From: Pseudomonadota bacterium
GTDB lineage: Bacteria > Pseudomonadota > Alphaproteobacteria > Rhodobacterales > Rhodobacteraceae
DNA length: 64,000 bases
Direction of reading: 5' to 3'
Assembly: GCA_020161615.1 (NCBI GenBank)
Contig: JAIUPD010000004.1
Span: 248,001-312,000 of the forward strand
Part shown: positions 27,073 to 36,922 of the stretch, in pieces
Position numbering within the stretch: the first letter of the stretch is position 1
Layout of the letters: every line of letters starts with the position of its first letter
Position numbers and translations under genes: made by a program
Notes under the pieces: generated by a model
What the model was told of the DNA's origin: nothing
The model's database searches: none
Seen by the model: the letters and a program-made list of their open reading frames with translations, nothing else

Positions 27073-27977
27073 GCCGCCGCCTCCATGCCCAGCCATTGGC
27101 GCATATCGGCCTCGTGATGCGCGATGTACCAGTCGGCAATCTCGCGACCCGTGGCCAGCCAGACCCCGCGCTTGTTGGCGATGTAGTCGAGGATCTCGGC
27201 GAAGGCCTCGACCCGGTGCGGCTGGGCGATGACATAGGGATGCAGCGGCAGGCACATGACGGTGCCGCTGTCGTCGCCTTCCTCTAGCAATTGATCGCAT
27301 TGCGCCTTGCAGGCGGCGACGTATTCCGAGGTGGAAAGGCCCCGGAAGTTGAAGAAGGGCACGTCGTTCAGCTCGATGGAATAGGGCAGCGAGATGAGCC
27401 GCCCCTTGCGCACGTTCAGCGGCGTCGGCTGGTCGTCATGCATCAGGTCCAGCGTGTATTTGATGCCTTCCTCGGCCAGAATGTGCTGCGTCGTCTCGGT
27501 GTTCGAGACCGCGGGCGACAGCCAGCCGTCCAGGCTCTGCCCCGAATACTTGCGGATCGTCTCGCGGCAATCGGCGATGACGCGGCGCTGTTCGTCCTCG
27601 TCCAGCTCATAGAGATAGCGCGTGTTGTAGACGCCGTGGCTGAAGAGTTCCCAGTCGAGTTCGCAGCAACGCTCGATGATCTGCGGCAGGTGATCGCAGA
27701 GCGCGACATTGAGCGAGACCGAGCCCCGCACGCCATGATCGGCCATCACATCGGCCAGACGCTCGAAGGCGACGCGGTTGCCATAGTCGCGGTGGCCGTA
27801 ATTGGTGATGTCGGGTTCGGGCTGATACCAGACCGAACGCGTGGCGCTGGGCGGCGGGGCGAGTTCGTAGAATTCGATGTTCACGCCGACCCAGAAGGCC
27901 AGGCGGTTGCCGTCCGGCCAGGTGATCCGGGGGCGACCGACCCAAGGGGCATAGGGGTAGTGATTCGGCTCTCTCAC
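27069..27977 (-). CDS. PuuE-like (allantoinase-type) deacetylase-fold amidohydrolase, first member of the pair (cassette B)
   Basis: The 302-residue counterpart of 9465-10394 shares VGVNIEFYELAPPPS, RDYGNRVAFERLADVM, WELFSHGVYNTRYLYEL and KYTLDLMHDDQP. The start is GTG with GGAGA five bases upstream. It is first in the cassette B minus operon (two deacetylase-fold genes, importer, amidase). Likely opens a cyclic amide or ureide in the cytosol; substrate unknown. Confidence 0.87.
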   Translation of the reverse strand: MREPNHYPYAPWVGRPRITWPDGNRLAFWVGVNIEFYELAPPPSATRSVWYQPEPDITNYGHRDYGNRVAFERLADVMADHGVRGSVSLNVALCDHLPQIIERCCELDWELFSHGVYNTRYLYELDEDEQRRVIADCRETIRKYSGQSLDGWLSPAVSNTETTQHILAEEGIKYTLDLMHDDQPTPLNVRKGRLISLPYSIELNDVPFFNFRGLSTSEYVAACKAQCDQLLEEGDDSGTVMCLPLHPYVIAQPHRVEAFAEILDYIANKRGVWLATGREIADWYIAHHEADMRQWLGMEAAA

Positions 27978-28034
27978 CAGGGTCTCCAGTCTTGCGCGTC
28001 AGCGTCTGAACCGTGATGCAACTTCGCATTGTCG

Positions 28035-28070
28035 GATTTCATGATGCTGTCATTTGCGATTTCATTATGC
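28035..28070. promoter_or_regulatory. AT-rich direct repeat in the divergent promoter region
   Basis: GATTTCATGATGC (28035-28047) recurs as GATTTCATTATGC (28058-28070), 23 bases apart, in a locally AT-rich patch. It lies 58 bases upstream of the GTG of the cassette B minus operon. The spacing, about two helical turns, suits a regulator binding site, possibly for the cassette B LysR. Confidence 0.45.
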
Positions 28071-28250
28071 AAGAATTCTCTTCGGCAACCCGTCGAGGGA
28101 CCGGGCGCGGGGTGGGGAATCCCCGGATCTGCACAAAATTTCAGCAGATGCGCGGGGGAATCAGGTCCGACGAAACGCGACGCCACTTCTATTATGTCGG
28201 TCATTGTTGAAGGCGTATATGCGGGAAACGGCCCATTTTCGCATTCCGAG

Positions 28251-28280
28251 TTGCGCTTGCCGGCGAATCGACTAAATAAT
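28251..28280 (+). promoter_or_regulatory. candidate promoter of the SDR-kinase-ACAD operon
   Basis: TTGCGC (28251-28256) and AATAAT (28275-28280) are separated by 18 bases. If used, transcription would begin just after the ATG at 28279, which favours the later start at 28324. The rest of the 27978-28323 gap shows no gene. Confidence 0.45.
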
Positions 28281-28323
28281 GTCCGACAAACTTGCAGAGC
28301 TAAGCGAAGGGATGGCGCGGGTC

Positions 28324-29069
<746 letters not shown>

Positions 29070-29070
<1 letters not shown>

Positions 29071-30155
29071 TGGCGGCCGATCTGCCCCTCGACCCGGCGC
29101 TGATCCGCGATCCGGCGCAGGCCGTGCCCTTCGACAACGCGGCGCTGGCCCGGCATCTGGCCGCGACGGGCGACCGGCTGGACGAGACGCCGCTGCGGCA
29201 ATTCGCAGGCGGCTACGGGAACCTCAATTACCTGATCCGGGTGAACGGGTGCTGGGCGGTGCTGCGCCGTCCGCCGCCGGGCGAGATCCCCAAGGGCGCC
29301 AATGACATGGGGCGCGAGCATCGGGCGCTGTCGATCCTGGCCCCGGTCTGGCCGCTGGCCCCGCGCCCGGTGGCCTATTGCGAGGATCCGGCCGTCCTGG
29401 GCGCGCCTTTCCTCATCTCCGAGTTTCGGGCGGGCCTGCCGCTGCACGGCGCCACCCCCCTCGGCGCGGCGATGACGCCCGGGACGGCACACGCCCTGTC
29501 GCTTCTGCAGACCGACATCCTGACGCAGCTCCATGCCTTCGACCCGGCAGCGATCGGCGCGCTGACGCTGGGCCGCGCCTCGGGCTTCGCCGAGCGGACG
29601 TTGCGGGGCTGGACCGCCCGGCTGCATGGCGCGGTCGCGGGTGTCCCGCCCGAGGCGCTGGCGCTGTTCGAACGGCTGGGCGCGGTCCCGCCGCGCGATG
29701 CCCGGCTCACCGTGATCCACAACGATTTCAAGCTGGACAACGTGGTCGTGGACCCGGTGACGCTGGCCCCCAACGCGGTGCTGGACTGGGACATGGCGAC
29801 GCTGGGCGCGCCCTTCTTCGATCTGGCGACGATGCTCACCTATTGGGCCGAGGCCGACGATCCCGCAGGGCTGAAGGCCATCAACCTGACCCATTCCGAA
29901 GCGCCGGGCGCGCTGAGCCGCCGGGCGCTGACCGAGGCCTATGTCAGCGCCACGGGCTTTGACAGCCCGGCGGACGAGGCGGACCTGCGCTTCTTCCTCG
30001 CGCTCGCCTTCGGCAAGCTGGGGGTCGTGTGCCTGCAGCTCTACGACAAATTCCGCGCCGATCCCGAGGGCAACCGGCGCAACGAGAAATTCGGCGCCGC
30101 CGCGCCCGGGGCCTTTGCCCGGGGCCTTGATGTGCTGGACGGCGGCCTGATCTGA
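29070..30155 (+). CDS. APH-family phosphotransferase (LvaA/ACAD10-11 kinase-domain-like)
   Basis: The 361-residue protein has an aminoglycoside-phosphotransferase/choline-kinase fold: nucleotide-binding FAGGYGNLNYLI near residue 45, catalytic loop HNDFKLDN (Asp219) and metal motif LDWDMATLGAPFFDL (Asp239/Asp241). KFRADPEGNRRNEKFG at the C-terminus is typical of the group associated with acyl-CoA dehydrogenases. The start shares one base with the SDR stop. In ACAD10/11 this domain is fused to an acyl-CoA dehydrogenase; here the two are adjacent genes. It likely phosphorylates the hydroxyl of a 4-hydroxyacyl-CoA, not an antibiotic. Confidence 0.88.
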
Positions 30156-30166
30156 GGGAGGAACCC

Positions 30167-31381
30167 ATGGCGAAACTCTATAGCGACGTCTCGATGTCGG
30201 ATCTGCCCGGCGAGGTGGATCGCCTGGCCGAAAAGGTCCGCGACTTCGTGACCACCGCCTGCATCCCCGAGGAAGCCGCCTGGCGCGCCTCGGGCGAGGA
30301 GGTCAGCGAGGATCTGCGCCGCGAGCTGATGGCGCGGGCGCGGGCGGCGGGGGTTTACGGCCTGCATCTGCCCAAGGCCTTCGGCGGCGCGGGCCTCGAC
30401 CATCGCGGCAAGGCCAAGGTGCTGGAGGCGGCGGGCTATTCCATGCTGGGCCCGCTGGCGCTGCATTGCGCCGCGCCCGATGAGGGGAACCAGCACCTGC
30501 TGGACGTGGTGGCCGAGGGTGACCAGCGTGAGGAATACCTGCGCCCTCTGTGCGAGGGCGAGCGGTCCTGCTTCCTGATGACCGAACCGGGCGGCGCAGG
30601 CGCCGATCCTGCGGGAATGAAGACCCTCGCGGTGCGGGACGGCGGCGATTACGTCATCAACGGGCGGAAATGGTTCATCACCGGGGCGCTGGGCGCGCGG
30701 TTCGCGATCATCATGGCCCGCGACGCCAGCGCCGGGGGCTCGCCCACCATGTTCCTGACGCCGATGACCACGCCGGGGATCAACATCATCCGGCCGATGG
30801 AGGTCATGGCGCATGATTCGACCGGCGGGCATTGCCTGGTGGATCTGGTCGATGTGCGCGTCCCGGCTTCGGCCGTTCTGGGCGAGCCGGGGCAGGGCTT
30901 CCGCTATGCGCAGGTGCGGCTTGCGCCCGCGCGGCTCACGCATTGCATGCGCTGGCTGGGCGCGGCGCAGCGCAGCCACGACATCGCCCGTTCGCATGCC
31001 GCGCATCGCGAGTTGTTCGGCAATGTGCTGGGCCATCATCAGGGCGTGTCCTTCCAGCTGGCGGACAACGAGATGGACCTCTACGCCGCCCGCGCCGTCA
31101 CCGCGCAGGCCTGCGCCGTGCTCGACGCGGGATCGCAGGGGCGGCACGAAAGTTCGATGGCCAAGGTTTTCGTATCCGAGGCCACCAGCCGCGTCGTCGA
31201 CCGCTCGGTGCAGATCCTGGGCGGGCTGGGCGTGACCGGGATGACCCCGGTCGAGCATATCTACCGCTCGATCCGTGCCTTCCGTATCTATGACGGCCCG
31301 TCCGAGGCGCACCGCATGGCCATCGGCCGCCGGTCCTTGCCCAAGGGCGACGACCTGCTGCCGGATCTGACGGCTTTCTGA
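30167..31381 (+). CDS. acyl-CoA dehydrogenase, ACAD10/11-like
   Basis: The 404-residue protein has [43 protein letters not shown] and RIYDGPSEAH. In the last motif Asp (about 376) occupies the usual catalytic Glu position, as in the ACAD10/11 subfamily. A GGGAGG ribosome site precedes it, 11 bases after the kinase gene. With that kinase it should remove the phosphate of a 4-phosphoryloxyacyl-CoA and shift the hydroxyl to C3, as reported for ACAD10/11 and LvaC. Paralogue of 401-1591. Confidence 0.9.
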   Translation: MAKLYSDVSMSDLPGEVDRLAEKVRDFVTTACIPEEAAWRASGEEVSEDLRRELMARARAAGVYGLHLPKAFGGAGLDHRGKAKVLEAAGYSMLGPLALHCAAPDEGNQHLLDVVAEGDQREEYLRPLCEGERSCFLMTEPGGAGADPAGMKTLAVRDGGDYVINGRKWFITGALGARFAIIMARDASAGGSPTMFLTPMTTPGINIIRPMEVMAHDSTGGHCLVDLVDVRVPASAVLGEPGQGFRYAQVRLAPARLTHCMRWLGAAQRSHDIARSHAAHRELFGNVLGHHQGVSFQLADNEMDLYAARAVTAQACAVLDAGSQGRHESSMAKVFVSEATSRVVDRSVQILGGLGVTGMTPVEHIYRSIRAFRIYDGPSEAHRMAIGRRSLPKGDDLLPDLTAF

Positions 31382-31404
31382 GGCAGGGCAGGGGAGGAGA
31401 CCAC

Positions 31405-33066
31405 ATGCTGTTGCCGAGACTGGAAGACTACGCCCGGGATGCCGCCGCCTATCGCCGGCCGCCCGCGCCCGAGACCTTCAATTATTGCGACATCATCGAC
31501 GGCTATGCCGAGGACCCGACGCGCGAGGCGCTGATCTGGCTGAATGCCGCGGGCGCGGAACGCCGCCTGACCTTCGCCGAGATCAGCGAGGGGTCGAAGC
31601 GCATGGCCTCGGTGCTGCGCGCGCAGGGCGTGGGCCGGGGCGACCGGGTGCTGATCATGCTGCCGCGCCTGCCGGAATGGCAGATGGCGATGCTGGCGGC
31701 CTTCCGGCTGGGGGCCATCGCCATCCCCTGCATCACCATGCTGACCGCGAAGGATCTGGCCTATCGCATCGAGGCCACCGAACCCCGGGCGCTGATTACC
31801 ATCCCGGCCGAGACCGGCAAATTCGCGGGCCTCGCCCCCGATGCCGCGCGTCTGGTCGTACCCTATGGTCCGGGCGTGGCCGAGGGATGGCAGGATCTGG
31901 TCGCGCAGGCCGCCGAGGCCTCGCCCCAGATCGCCACCGAGGCGATGCGCCCGGACGAGGGGGCGCTTCTCTATTTCACCTCGGGCTCGACCGGGCAGCC
32001 GAAGGGCGTGCTGCATTCGGCCTATTTCCCGCGCGCCTATCTGGAATGCTCGGCCTGGTGGTTCGACCTGAACGAGCAGCGCGCCGAGGACCTGATGTGG
32101 GGAACCTCGGACACCGGCTGGTCCTTCTCGCTGACGGCAACGCTGGTCGGTCCCTGGCTGGCGGGCGTGCGGACGCTGACTTACGACGGGCCCTTCGATC
32201 CGAAGGAGCGTCTGCGGATCATGGCGAAATACGGCGTCACCGTCTTCGCCGCCGCCGCTAGCGAATTCCGGCAGATGCTGGGGCAGGAGATCGAGGCCCA
32301 TGACCTGAGCCGCCTGCGCCTCTCTGCCACCGCTGGCGAAGCGCTGGACGGCCCCACCGCCCGCAACTGGATGCGCCGCGCCGGCTGCCGGATCCACGAG
32401 GCCTACGGCCAGACCGAGGCGCTGATGGTTGTCGCCAATTATCCCGCGGCCGAGATCCGCCCCGGCGCCATGGGCCTGCCTCTGCCGGGCCTGCCGATCG
32501 AGGTGATTTCCGAAGAGAACTACCGCCCCCTCGGCCCCGGGCAGGTCGGTCATGTGGCGATCCGCATGCCGATGGAAGGCATGATGCTGGGCTATTGGCG
32601 CGCGCCCGAAAAGACCGAGGCCTGTTTCGTGACCGACGCCGAAGGGCAGCGCTGGTACATCTCGGGCGACCTCGCCCGCAAGGATGACGACGGGTATTTC
32701 TGGTACGAGGGGCGCTCGGACGATGTGATCAACACCGCCGGCTATCGCGTCGGCCCGGCCGAGGTGGAAAGCGCGGTCATGGCCCATCCCGCCGTCAAGG
32801 ATTGCGCGGCGGTGGCCAGCCCCGACGCCGAGCGGGGCGAGGTTGTGAAGGCCTTCATCGTGCTGCATGAAGGACACGCGCCCGGCGCCGAGCTGGCGCG
32901 CGAGATCCAGGATTTCGTCAAGCGCGAGACGGCGCCCTACAAGTACCCGCGCCGGATCGAGTTCATCGACGCGCTGCCCCGCACCACCACGGGCAAGGTC
33001 CGCCGCAAGGATCTGCGCGACCGCGAGGCCCTGGCGGCCCGAGGACAGGAGAAGCCCCCCGCATGA
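31405..33066 (+). CDS. acyl-CoA synthetase (AMP-forming), medium-chain type
   Basis: The 553-residue member of the adenylate-forming family has P-loop YFTSGSTGQPKG, YGQTE and ISGDLARKDDDGYFWYEGRSDD. The hinge is NTAGYRVGPAEVE, and the catalytic Lys lies in TTTGKVRRKDLR near the end. It resembles ACSM/benzoate-type ligases and forms an acyl-CoA thioester with release of AMP and pyrophosphate. It is preceded by GGAGGAG and overlaps the GntR gene by four bases. It is the activation step of the operon (LvaE position). Confidence 0.92.
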   Translation: MLLPRLEDYARDAAAYRRPPAPETFNYCDIIDGYAEDPTREALIWLNAAGAERRLTFAEISEGSKRMASVLRAQGVGRGDRVLIMLPRLPEWQMAMLAAFRLGAIAIPCITMLTAKDLAYRIEATEPRALITIPAETGKFAGLAPDAARLVVPYGPGVAEGWQDLVAQAAEASPQIATEAMRPDEGALLYFTSGSTGQPKGVLHSAYFPRAYLECSAWWFDLNEQRAEDLMWGTSDTGWSFSLTATLVGPWLAGVRTLTYDGPFDPKERLRIMAKYGVTVFAAAASEFRQMLGQEIEAHDLSRLRLSATAGEALDGPTARNWMRRAGCRIHEAYGQTEALMVVANYPAAEIRPGAMGLPLPGLPIEVISEENYRPLGPGQVGHVAIRMPMEGMMLGYWRAPEKTEACFVTDAEGQRWYISGDLARKDDDGYFWYEGRSDDVINTAGYRVGPAEVESAVMAHPAVKDCAAVASPDAERGEVVKAFIVLHEGHAPGAELAREIQDFVKRETAPYKYPRRIEFIDALPRTTTGKVRRKDLRDREALAARGQEKPPA

Positions 33067-33788
33067 GCGACCCGCAACCCGCCTATCGCATCCTCGCCGA
33101 CCGGATCGCCGCGCGCATCCTGGCGGGCGAGATCCGCCCCGGCGATCCCCTGCCGACCGAGGCCGTGCTGAGCGAGACCTATGGCCTGCACCGCTCGACC
33201 GTGCGCGAGGGGATCCGGCTGCTGGAGGAAACCGGCATGCTCAGGCGGAAGTCGCAAAAGCGGCTGGAGGTGGCGGTGCCTGACGGCGCCCATCTGGCCG
33301 AACGCACCATGCAGGCGCTGGTCCTGCGCGGGATCACCGTGCGCGCGCTCTACGAGGCGAATGTGGCCTTCGACCCGGTGCTGGCGCGGATCGCCGCGAC
33401 CAGTGCGAGCAGCGCCCAGATCGCCCGGCTGCACCGCAACCTCAAGGACACCCGCGCCGCAGCGGGCGACCTGACCGCGCTGGCCGAGTTGGACGCGGGT
33501 TTCCATTCCCTGCTGTGCGAGGCGACCAACAACGAGATTTTCCAGGTGATGCGCCAGCCGCTGCACGAACTCTTCCTGCCGATGGTCAGCGAATTGGTGG
33601 CGACGATCGACACCTCGGGCCGGATGGTGACGGCCCATGCCCGCATCGTCGAGGCCATCGAGCGGCGGGACGGCGAGGCCGCGGCGCTCTGGGCGCGGCG
33701 GCATATCGAGGATTTCAAGCGCGGCTGCCTGAAGGCGGGCCTCGATTTCGACCGCGCGGTGGTCTACGAGCCGAGGTTGGCGCTATGA
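33063..33788 (+). CDS. GntR/FadR-family transcriptional regulator
   Basis: The 241-residue regulator has an N-terminal winged helix (DRIAARILAGEIRPGDPLPTE, GLHRSTVREGIRLLEE) and an FCD-type helical effector domain. Its metal-type residues lie in LDAGFHSLLCEATNN and AHARIVEAI. It is embedded in the operon with 4-base overlaps on both sides, so it is probably autoregulated. It likely senses an acid or acyl-CoA pathway intermediate and represses in its absence. Confidence 0.9.
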   Translation: MSDPQPAYRILADRIAARILAGEIRPGDPLPTEAVLSETYGLHRSTVREGIRLLEETGMLRRKSQKRLEVAVPDGAHLAERTMQALVLRGITVRALYEANVAFDPVLARIAATSASSAQIARLHRNLKDTRAAAGDLTALAELDAGFHSLLCEATNNEIFQVMRQPLHELFLPMVSELVATIDTSGRMVTAHARIVEAIERRDGEAAALWARRHIEDFKRGCLKAGLDFDRAVVYEPRLAL

Positions 33789-34879
33789 CGATGCTTCCCC
33801 TCAAGGGCCTCAAGGTCCTGTCGATGGCCGAACAATACCCCGGGCCGATGGCGACGCTGATCCTGGCCGACATGGGCGCCGACGTGATCCAGGTCGAACG
33901 GCGGGGAAGCGGCGATCCCTCGCGCTTTCTCAAGGGCTTCTTCGAGGCGATGAACCGGGGCAAACGCTCGGTCGCGCTGGATATCCGCGATACGGGCGAC
34001 AAGGCGCAGCTTCTGACGCTGGCGGCCGAGGCGGATGTGTTTCTGGAAGGCTTCCGTCCCGGCAAGCTGGCGCGGCAGGGGCTGGGCTATGACGATCTTG
34101 CGGCGCTGAACCCGGGGCTGATCTATTGCTCGATCACCGGCTACGGGCAGACCGGCCCCTACCGCGACCGGCCGGCGCATGACCTGACCTTCCAGGGCGT
34201 CGGCGGCGCGCTGGAGGAGCGGCTCGATGGCGATGTGACCGGCCTGCCGCCCGCGCTGCTGCTGGGTGACAATGCCTCGGGCCTCTACGCGACCATCGGC
34301 ATCCTGGCGGCGTTGCAGGCGCGGCAGGCGAGCGGGCGCGGCACGCATGTCGATATCGCCATGTCGGACAGCGTGACGGCCCTGCAGACCGCCTTTGTCG
34401 GCATGCTGGGCGAGGCGGGCGATCCGCCACCGCAGGCGGAACCCGCCTATGACCTCTTTACCTGCGCCGATGGCCGGCCGCTCACCCTGTCGATTGCGCA
34501 TGAGGATGCCTATTGGGACCGGCTTTGCGCCGATCTCGGCCTCGACGATCTGGTCGGCATGAAACGCCCGGCCCGGGTCGGCCAGCGCGCCGTCCTGAAG
34601 GCACGGATCGGCGGTGCGATTGCCACGCAGCCCTTCGCGCATTGGGCCGAGGTGCTGGAGCGCGCGGGCCAGATGTGGGGGCCGGTCAACCGGCTGTCCG
34701 ACCTGCCCGCCGATCCTCATGTCGCGGCGCGCGGCCTTCTGGACCGCGTGATCCGGGCGGATGGCACCCAGCAATGGGTGGTCCGCCAACCGATCCGCTT
34801 TTCCGCCTGGGAGAACGCGCCGCTTGCCCGCGCGCCTGCCCTCGACGAACACCGGGGCGCGGGTTTTTCCCGGCCCTGA
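33785..34879 (+). CDS. class III CoA-transferase (CaiB/BaiF family)
   Basis: The 364-residue protein has the family start LPLKGLKVLSMAEQYPGPMAT, LADMGADVIQVE, SITGYGQTGPY, and PAHDLTFQG with the catalytic Asp that carries the CoA anhydride. The start overlaps the GntR stop (ATGA). Length is slightly short for the family (about 380-400) but the core is complete. It transfers CoA between carboxylates, so it may feed or recycle acids of this operon. Confidence 0.9.
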   Translation: MTMLPLKGLKVLSMAEQYPGPMATLILADMGADVIQVERRGSGDPSRFLKGFFEAMNRGKRSVALDIRDTGDKAQLLTLAAEADVFLEGFRPGKLARQGLGYDDLAALNPGLIYCSITGYGQTGPYRDRPAHDLTFQGVGGALEERLDGDVTGLPPALLLGDNASGLYATIGILAALQARQASGRGTHVDIAMSDSVTALQTAFVGMLGEAGDPPPQAEPAYDLFTCADGRPLTLSIAHEDAYWDRLCADLGLDDLVGMKRPARVGQRAVLKARIGGAIATQPFAHWAEVLERAGQMWGPVNRLSDLPADPHVAARGLLDRVIRADGTQQWVVRQPIRFSAWENAPLARAPALDEHRGAGFSRP

Positions 34880-34922
34880 CCCCTCACGCCGGTGCCGCAC
34901 CGGCCCTTGACAGGAGAGACCC

Positions 34923-35768
34923 ATGGACCCGTTTCTGGTCGAGCCCCAATGGTTGCAGGACAGGCTGGGCGATCCCGCCGTCGTGATCCTCGACTGCTCG
35001 TGGTACATCCCCGAGGCGCAGAAAAGCGCCCGCGCCGAGTTCGAGGCGGCGCATATTCCCGGCGCGCGCTTCTTCGATCTGGACGCGGCCTCGGACCTGA
35101 CGTCGCCCCATGTGAACATGCTGCCGCCGCCTGAGCAATTCGCCAAGGTGGCGGGGGCGCTGGGCATCGGGCCCGAGACGGACGTGGTGGTCTATGATTC
35201 CAGCTATGTCTCGGCCCGGGTCTGGTGGATGTTCCGCCATTTCGGGCACGGGCGCGTCGCCATTCTGAACGGCGGCTGGAAACGCTGGCAGGCCGAGGGG
35301 CGCCCCGTCGCCAGCGGCCCCGCGCCCGAGATTGCGCCCCGGGCCTTTACCGCCCGACCCGCCGCTGGCGGCGTGGCGCGCTGGCAGGACGTGCAGCAGG
35401 CGCTGGCCGATGGCACCGCGGGTGTCGTCGATGCCCGCACGCGCGAGCGGTTCACGGGCGAGCTGCCCTCGGGCTATCCCGGTGTTGCCGGCGGGCACAT
35501 GCCCGGCGCGGTCAACGTCCCCTGGGGCGGGCTGCTGCCGCAGAAGGGCGATTTCACCTTCCTGGCGCCCGAGGCGGCGCGGGGCGTGCTGGAAGGGGCA
35601 GGCGTGGACCTGTCGAAGCCGGTGATCGCCACCTGCGGTTCGGGCGTCACGGCGGCCATCCTCTATTTCCAGATGGCGCGGCTGGGGAAGGCGGATGTGA
35701 CGCTCTATGACGGCTCGTGGCACGAATGGGGCCAGCGGGCAGATCTGCCGAAGGAATCGCTCTCGTGA
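34923..35768 (+). CDS. sseA: 3-mercaptopyruvate/thiosulfate sulfurtransferase
   Basis: The 281-residue tandem rhodanese has an inactive N-terminal domain (ILDCSWYIP, GGWKRWQAEGRPV) and a catalytic C-terminal domain. The active loop CGSGVTAA carries the persulfide Cys, and CGSGVT marks mercaptopyruvate rather than thiosulfate preference. It follows AGGAGAG and a small hairpin (34888-34904), and its stop overlaps the metC start (GTGA). It moves sulfur from 3-mercaptopyruvate to a thiol acceptor. Coupling with a C-S lyase points to handling of organic sulfur. Confidence 0.92.
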   Translation: MDPFLVEPQWLQDRLGDPAVVILDCSWYIPEAQKSARAEFEAAHIPGARFFDLDAASDLTSPHVNMLPPPEQFAKVAGALGIGPETDVVVYDSSYVSARVWWMFRHFGHGRVAILNGGWKRWQAEGRPVASGPAPEIAPRAFTARPAAGGVARWQDVQQALADGTAGVVDARTRERFTGELPSGYPGVAGGHMPGAVNVPWGGLLPQKGDFTFLAPEAARGVLEGAGVDLSKPVIATCGSGVTAAILYFQMARLGKADVTLYDGSWHEWGQRADLPKESLS

Positions 35769-36922
35769 CCGGAAAGCCTGCCACCACGCTCGTCTCTACC
35801 GCGCGGCCCCGGGGGACCGGCATCACCTCGGTCAACCCGCCGCTGGTCCGCGCCTCGACCTTCGTCTTCGACACGCTGGCCGAGTTCGAGCGCGCGGCGA
35901 AGACCCCGTTCGACGTGCCCTTCTATGGCCGCGTCGGCACGCCCACCACCTTCGCCTTCGAAGAGGCCATGGCCGAGATCGAGGGCGGGCACCGGGCGAT
36001 TGCCACCTCGTCCGGGGTTTCGGCCATCTCGGCCACGCTGCTGGCCTTCCTCAAGCAGGGCGATCACCTGCTGGTCGTGGATACGGTCTATGAGCCCGTG
36101 CGGCGCTTCTGCAACCGGGCGCTGACGCGGATGGGGGTCGAGACGAGTTTCTACGATCCCGCGCTGGGTGCCGGGATCGCCGATCTGATCCGCCCGAACA
36201 CGCGGCTCATCTATCTGGAATCGCCCGGTTCCGGCACTTTCGACGTGCAGGACGTGCCCGCCATCGTCGCGGTGGCCAAGGCGCGCGGCATCCGCACCGC
36301 CATTGACAACACCTGGGCGACGCCGCTCTTCTTCCGGCCGCTGGATCATGGGGTCGATGTGTCGATCCATGCCGCGACCAAGTATATCGTCGGCCATTCC
36401 GACGCGATGCTGGGCGTGATCACCGCCAACGCCGACAGCTACGACGACATCCGCCGGGCGACGCAGGATCTGGGTGCCTGCGCGGGGATCGAGGAATGCA
36501 ACCTCGGCCTGCGCGGCCTGCGCACGCTGGAGGTCCGGCTGAAGCGGCACGAGGCGACGGGGCTGAAACTGGCCCGCTGGCTGGCCGAGCGGCCCGAGGT
36601 GGCGCGGGTGCTGCATCCGGCGCTGCCCTCGTGCCCCGGGCACGAGATCTGGGCGCGGGATTTCGACGGGGCGGCGGGGCTTTTCTCCATCGAACTGGCC
36701 AGCCGCGACCCCGAGGCCAAGCGCCGCTTCATCGACGCGCTTCAGCATTTCCGCATCGGCTTCAGCTGGGGCGGGTATGAGAGCCTGGTGCTGCCGATGC
36801 ATCCCGAAAGCCGCAGCCTTCCGCGCTGGCAGGATCTGGGCCCGGTGGTGCGGCTGCAGATCGGGCTTGAGGACGCGGACGACCTGCAAGCCGATCTGGA
36901 GCAGGCGCTGGGTCGGATCTAA
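35765..36922 (+). CDS. metC: cystathionine beta-lyase (PLP-dependent)
   Basis: The 385-residue Cys/Met-metabolism PLP enzyme is very close to E. coli MetC in motif order: FYGRVGTPT, LESPGSGTFDVQDVPAIV, IDNTWATPLFF, SIHAATKYIVGHSDAM with the PLP Lys, and FSWGGYESL. It starts at GTG overlapping the sulfurtransferase stop. It cleaves cystathionine or other cysteine S-conjugates to a thiol, pyruvate and ammonia. Its end overlaps the convergent SDR fusion gene by four bases. Confidence 0.93.
   Translation: MTGKPATTLVSTARPRGTGITSVNPPLVRASTFVFDTLAEFERAAKTPFDVPFYGRVGTPTTFAFEEAMAEIEGGHRAIATSSGVSAISATLLAFLKQGDHLLVVDTVYEPVRRFCNRALTRMGVETSFYDPALGAGIADLIRPNTRLIYLESPGSGTFDVQDVPAIVAVAKARGIRTAIDNTWATPLFFRPLDHGVDVSIHAATKYIVGHSDAMLGVITANADSYDDIRRATQDLGACAGIEECNLGLRGLRTLEVRLKRHEATGLKLARWLAERPEVARVLHPALPSCPGHEIWARDFDGAAGLFSIELASRDPEAKRRFIDALQHFRIGFSWGGYESLVLPMHPESRSLPRWQDLGPVVRLQIGLEDADDLQADLEQALGRI

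Noticed and set aside
25367..27235. 622-residue apparent fusion of an Arg/Pro-rich region to the TauB-like ATPase
   Set aside because: The N-terminal part is an alternative frame of the deacetylase-fold gene. The ATPase starts at 26146 with an ATGA overlap.
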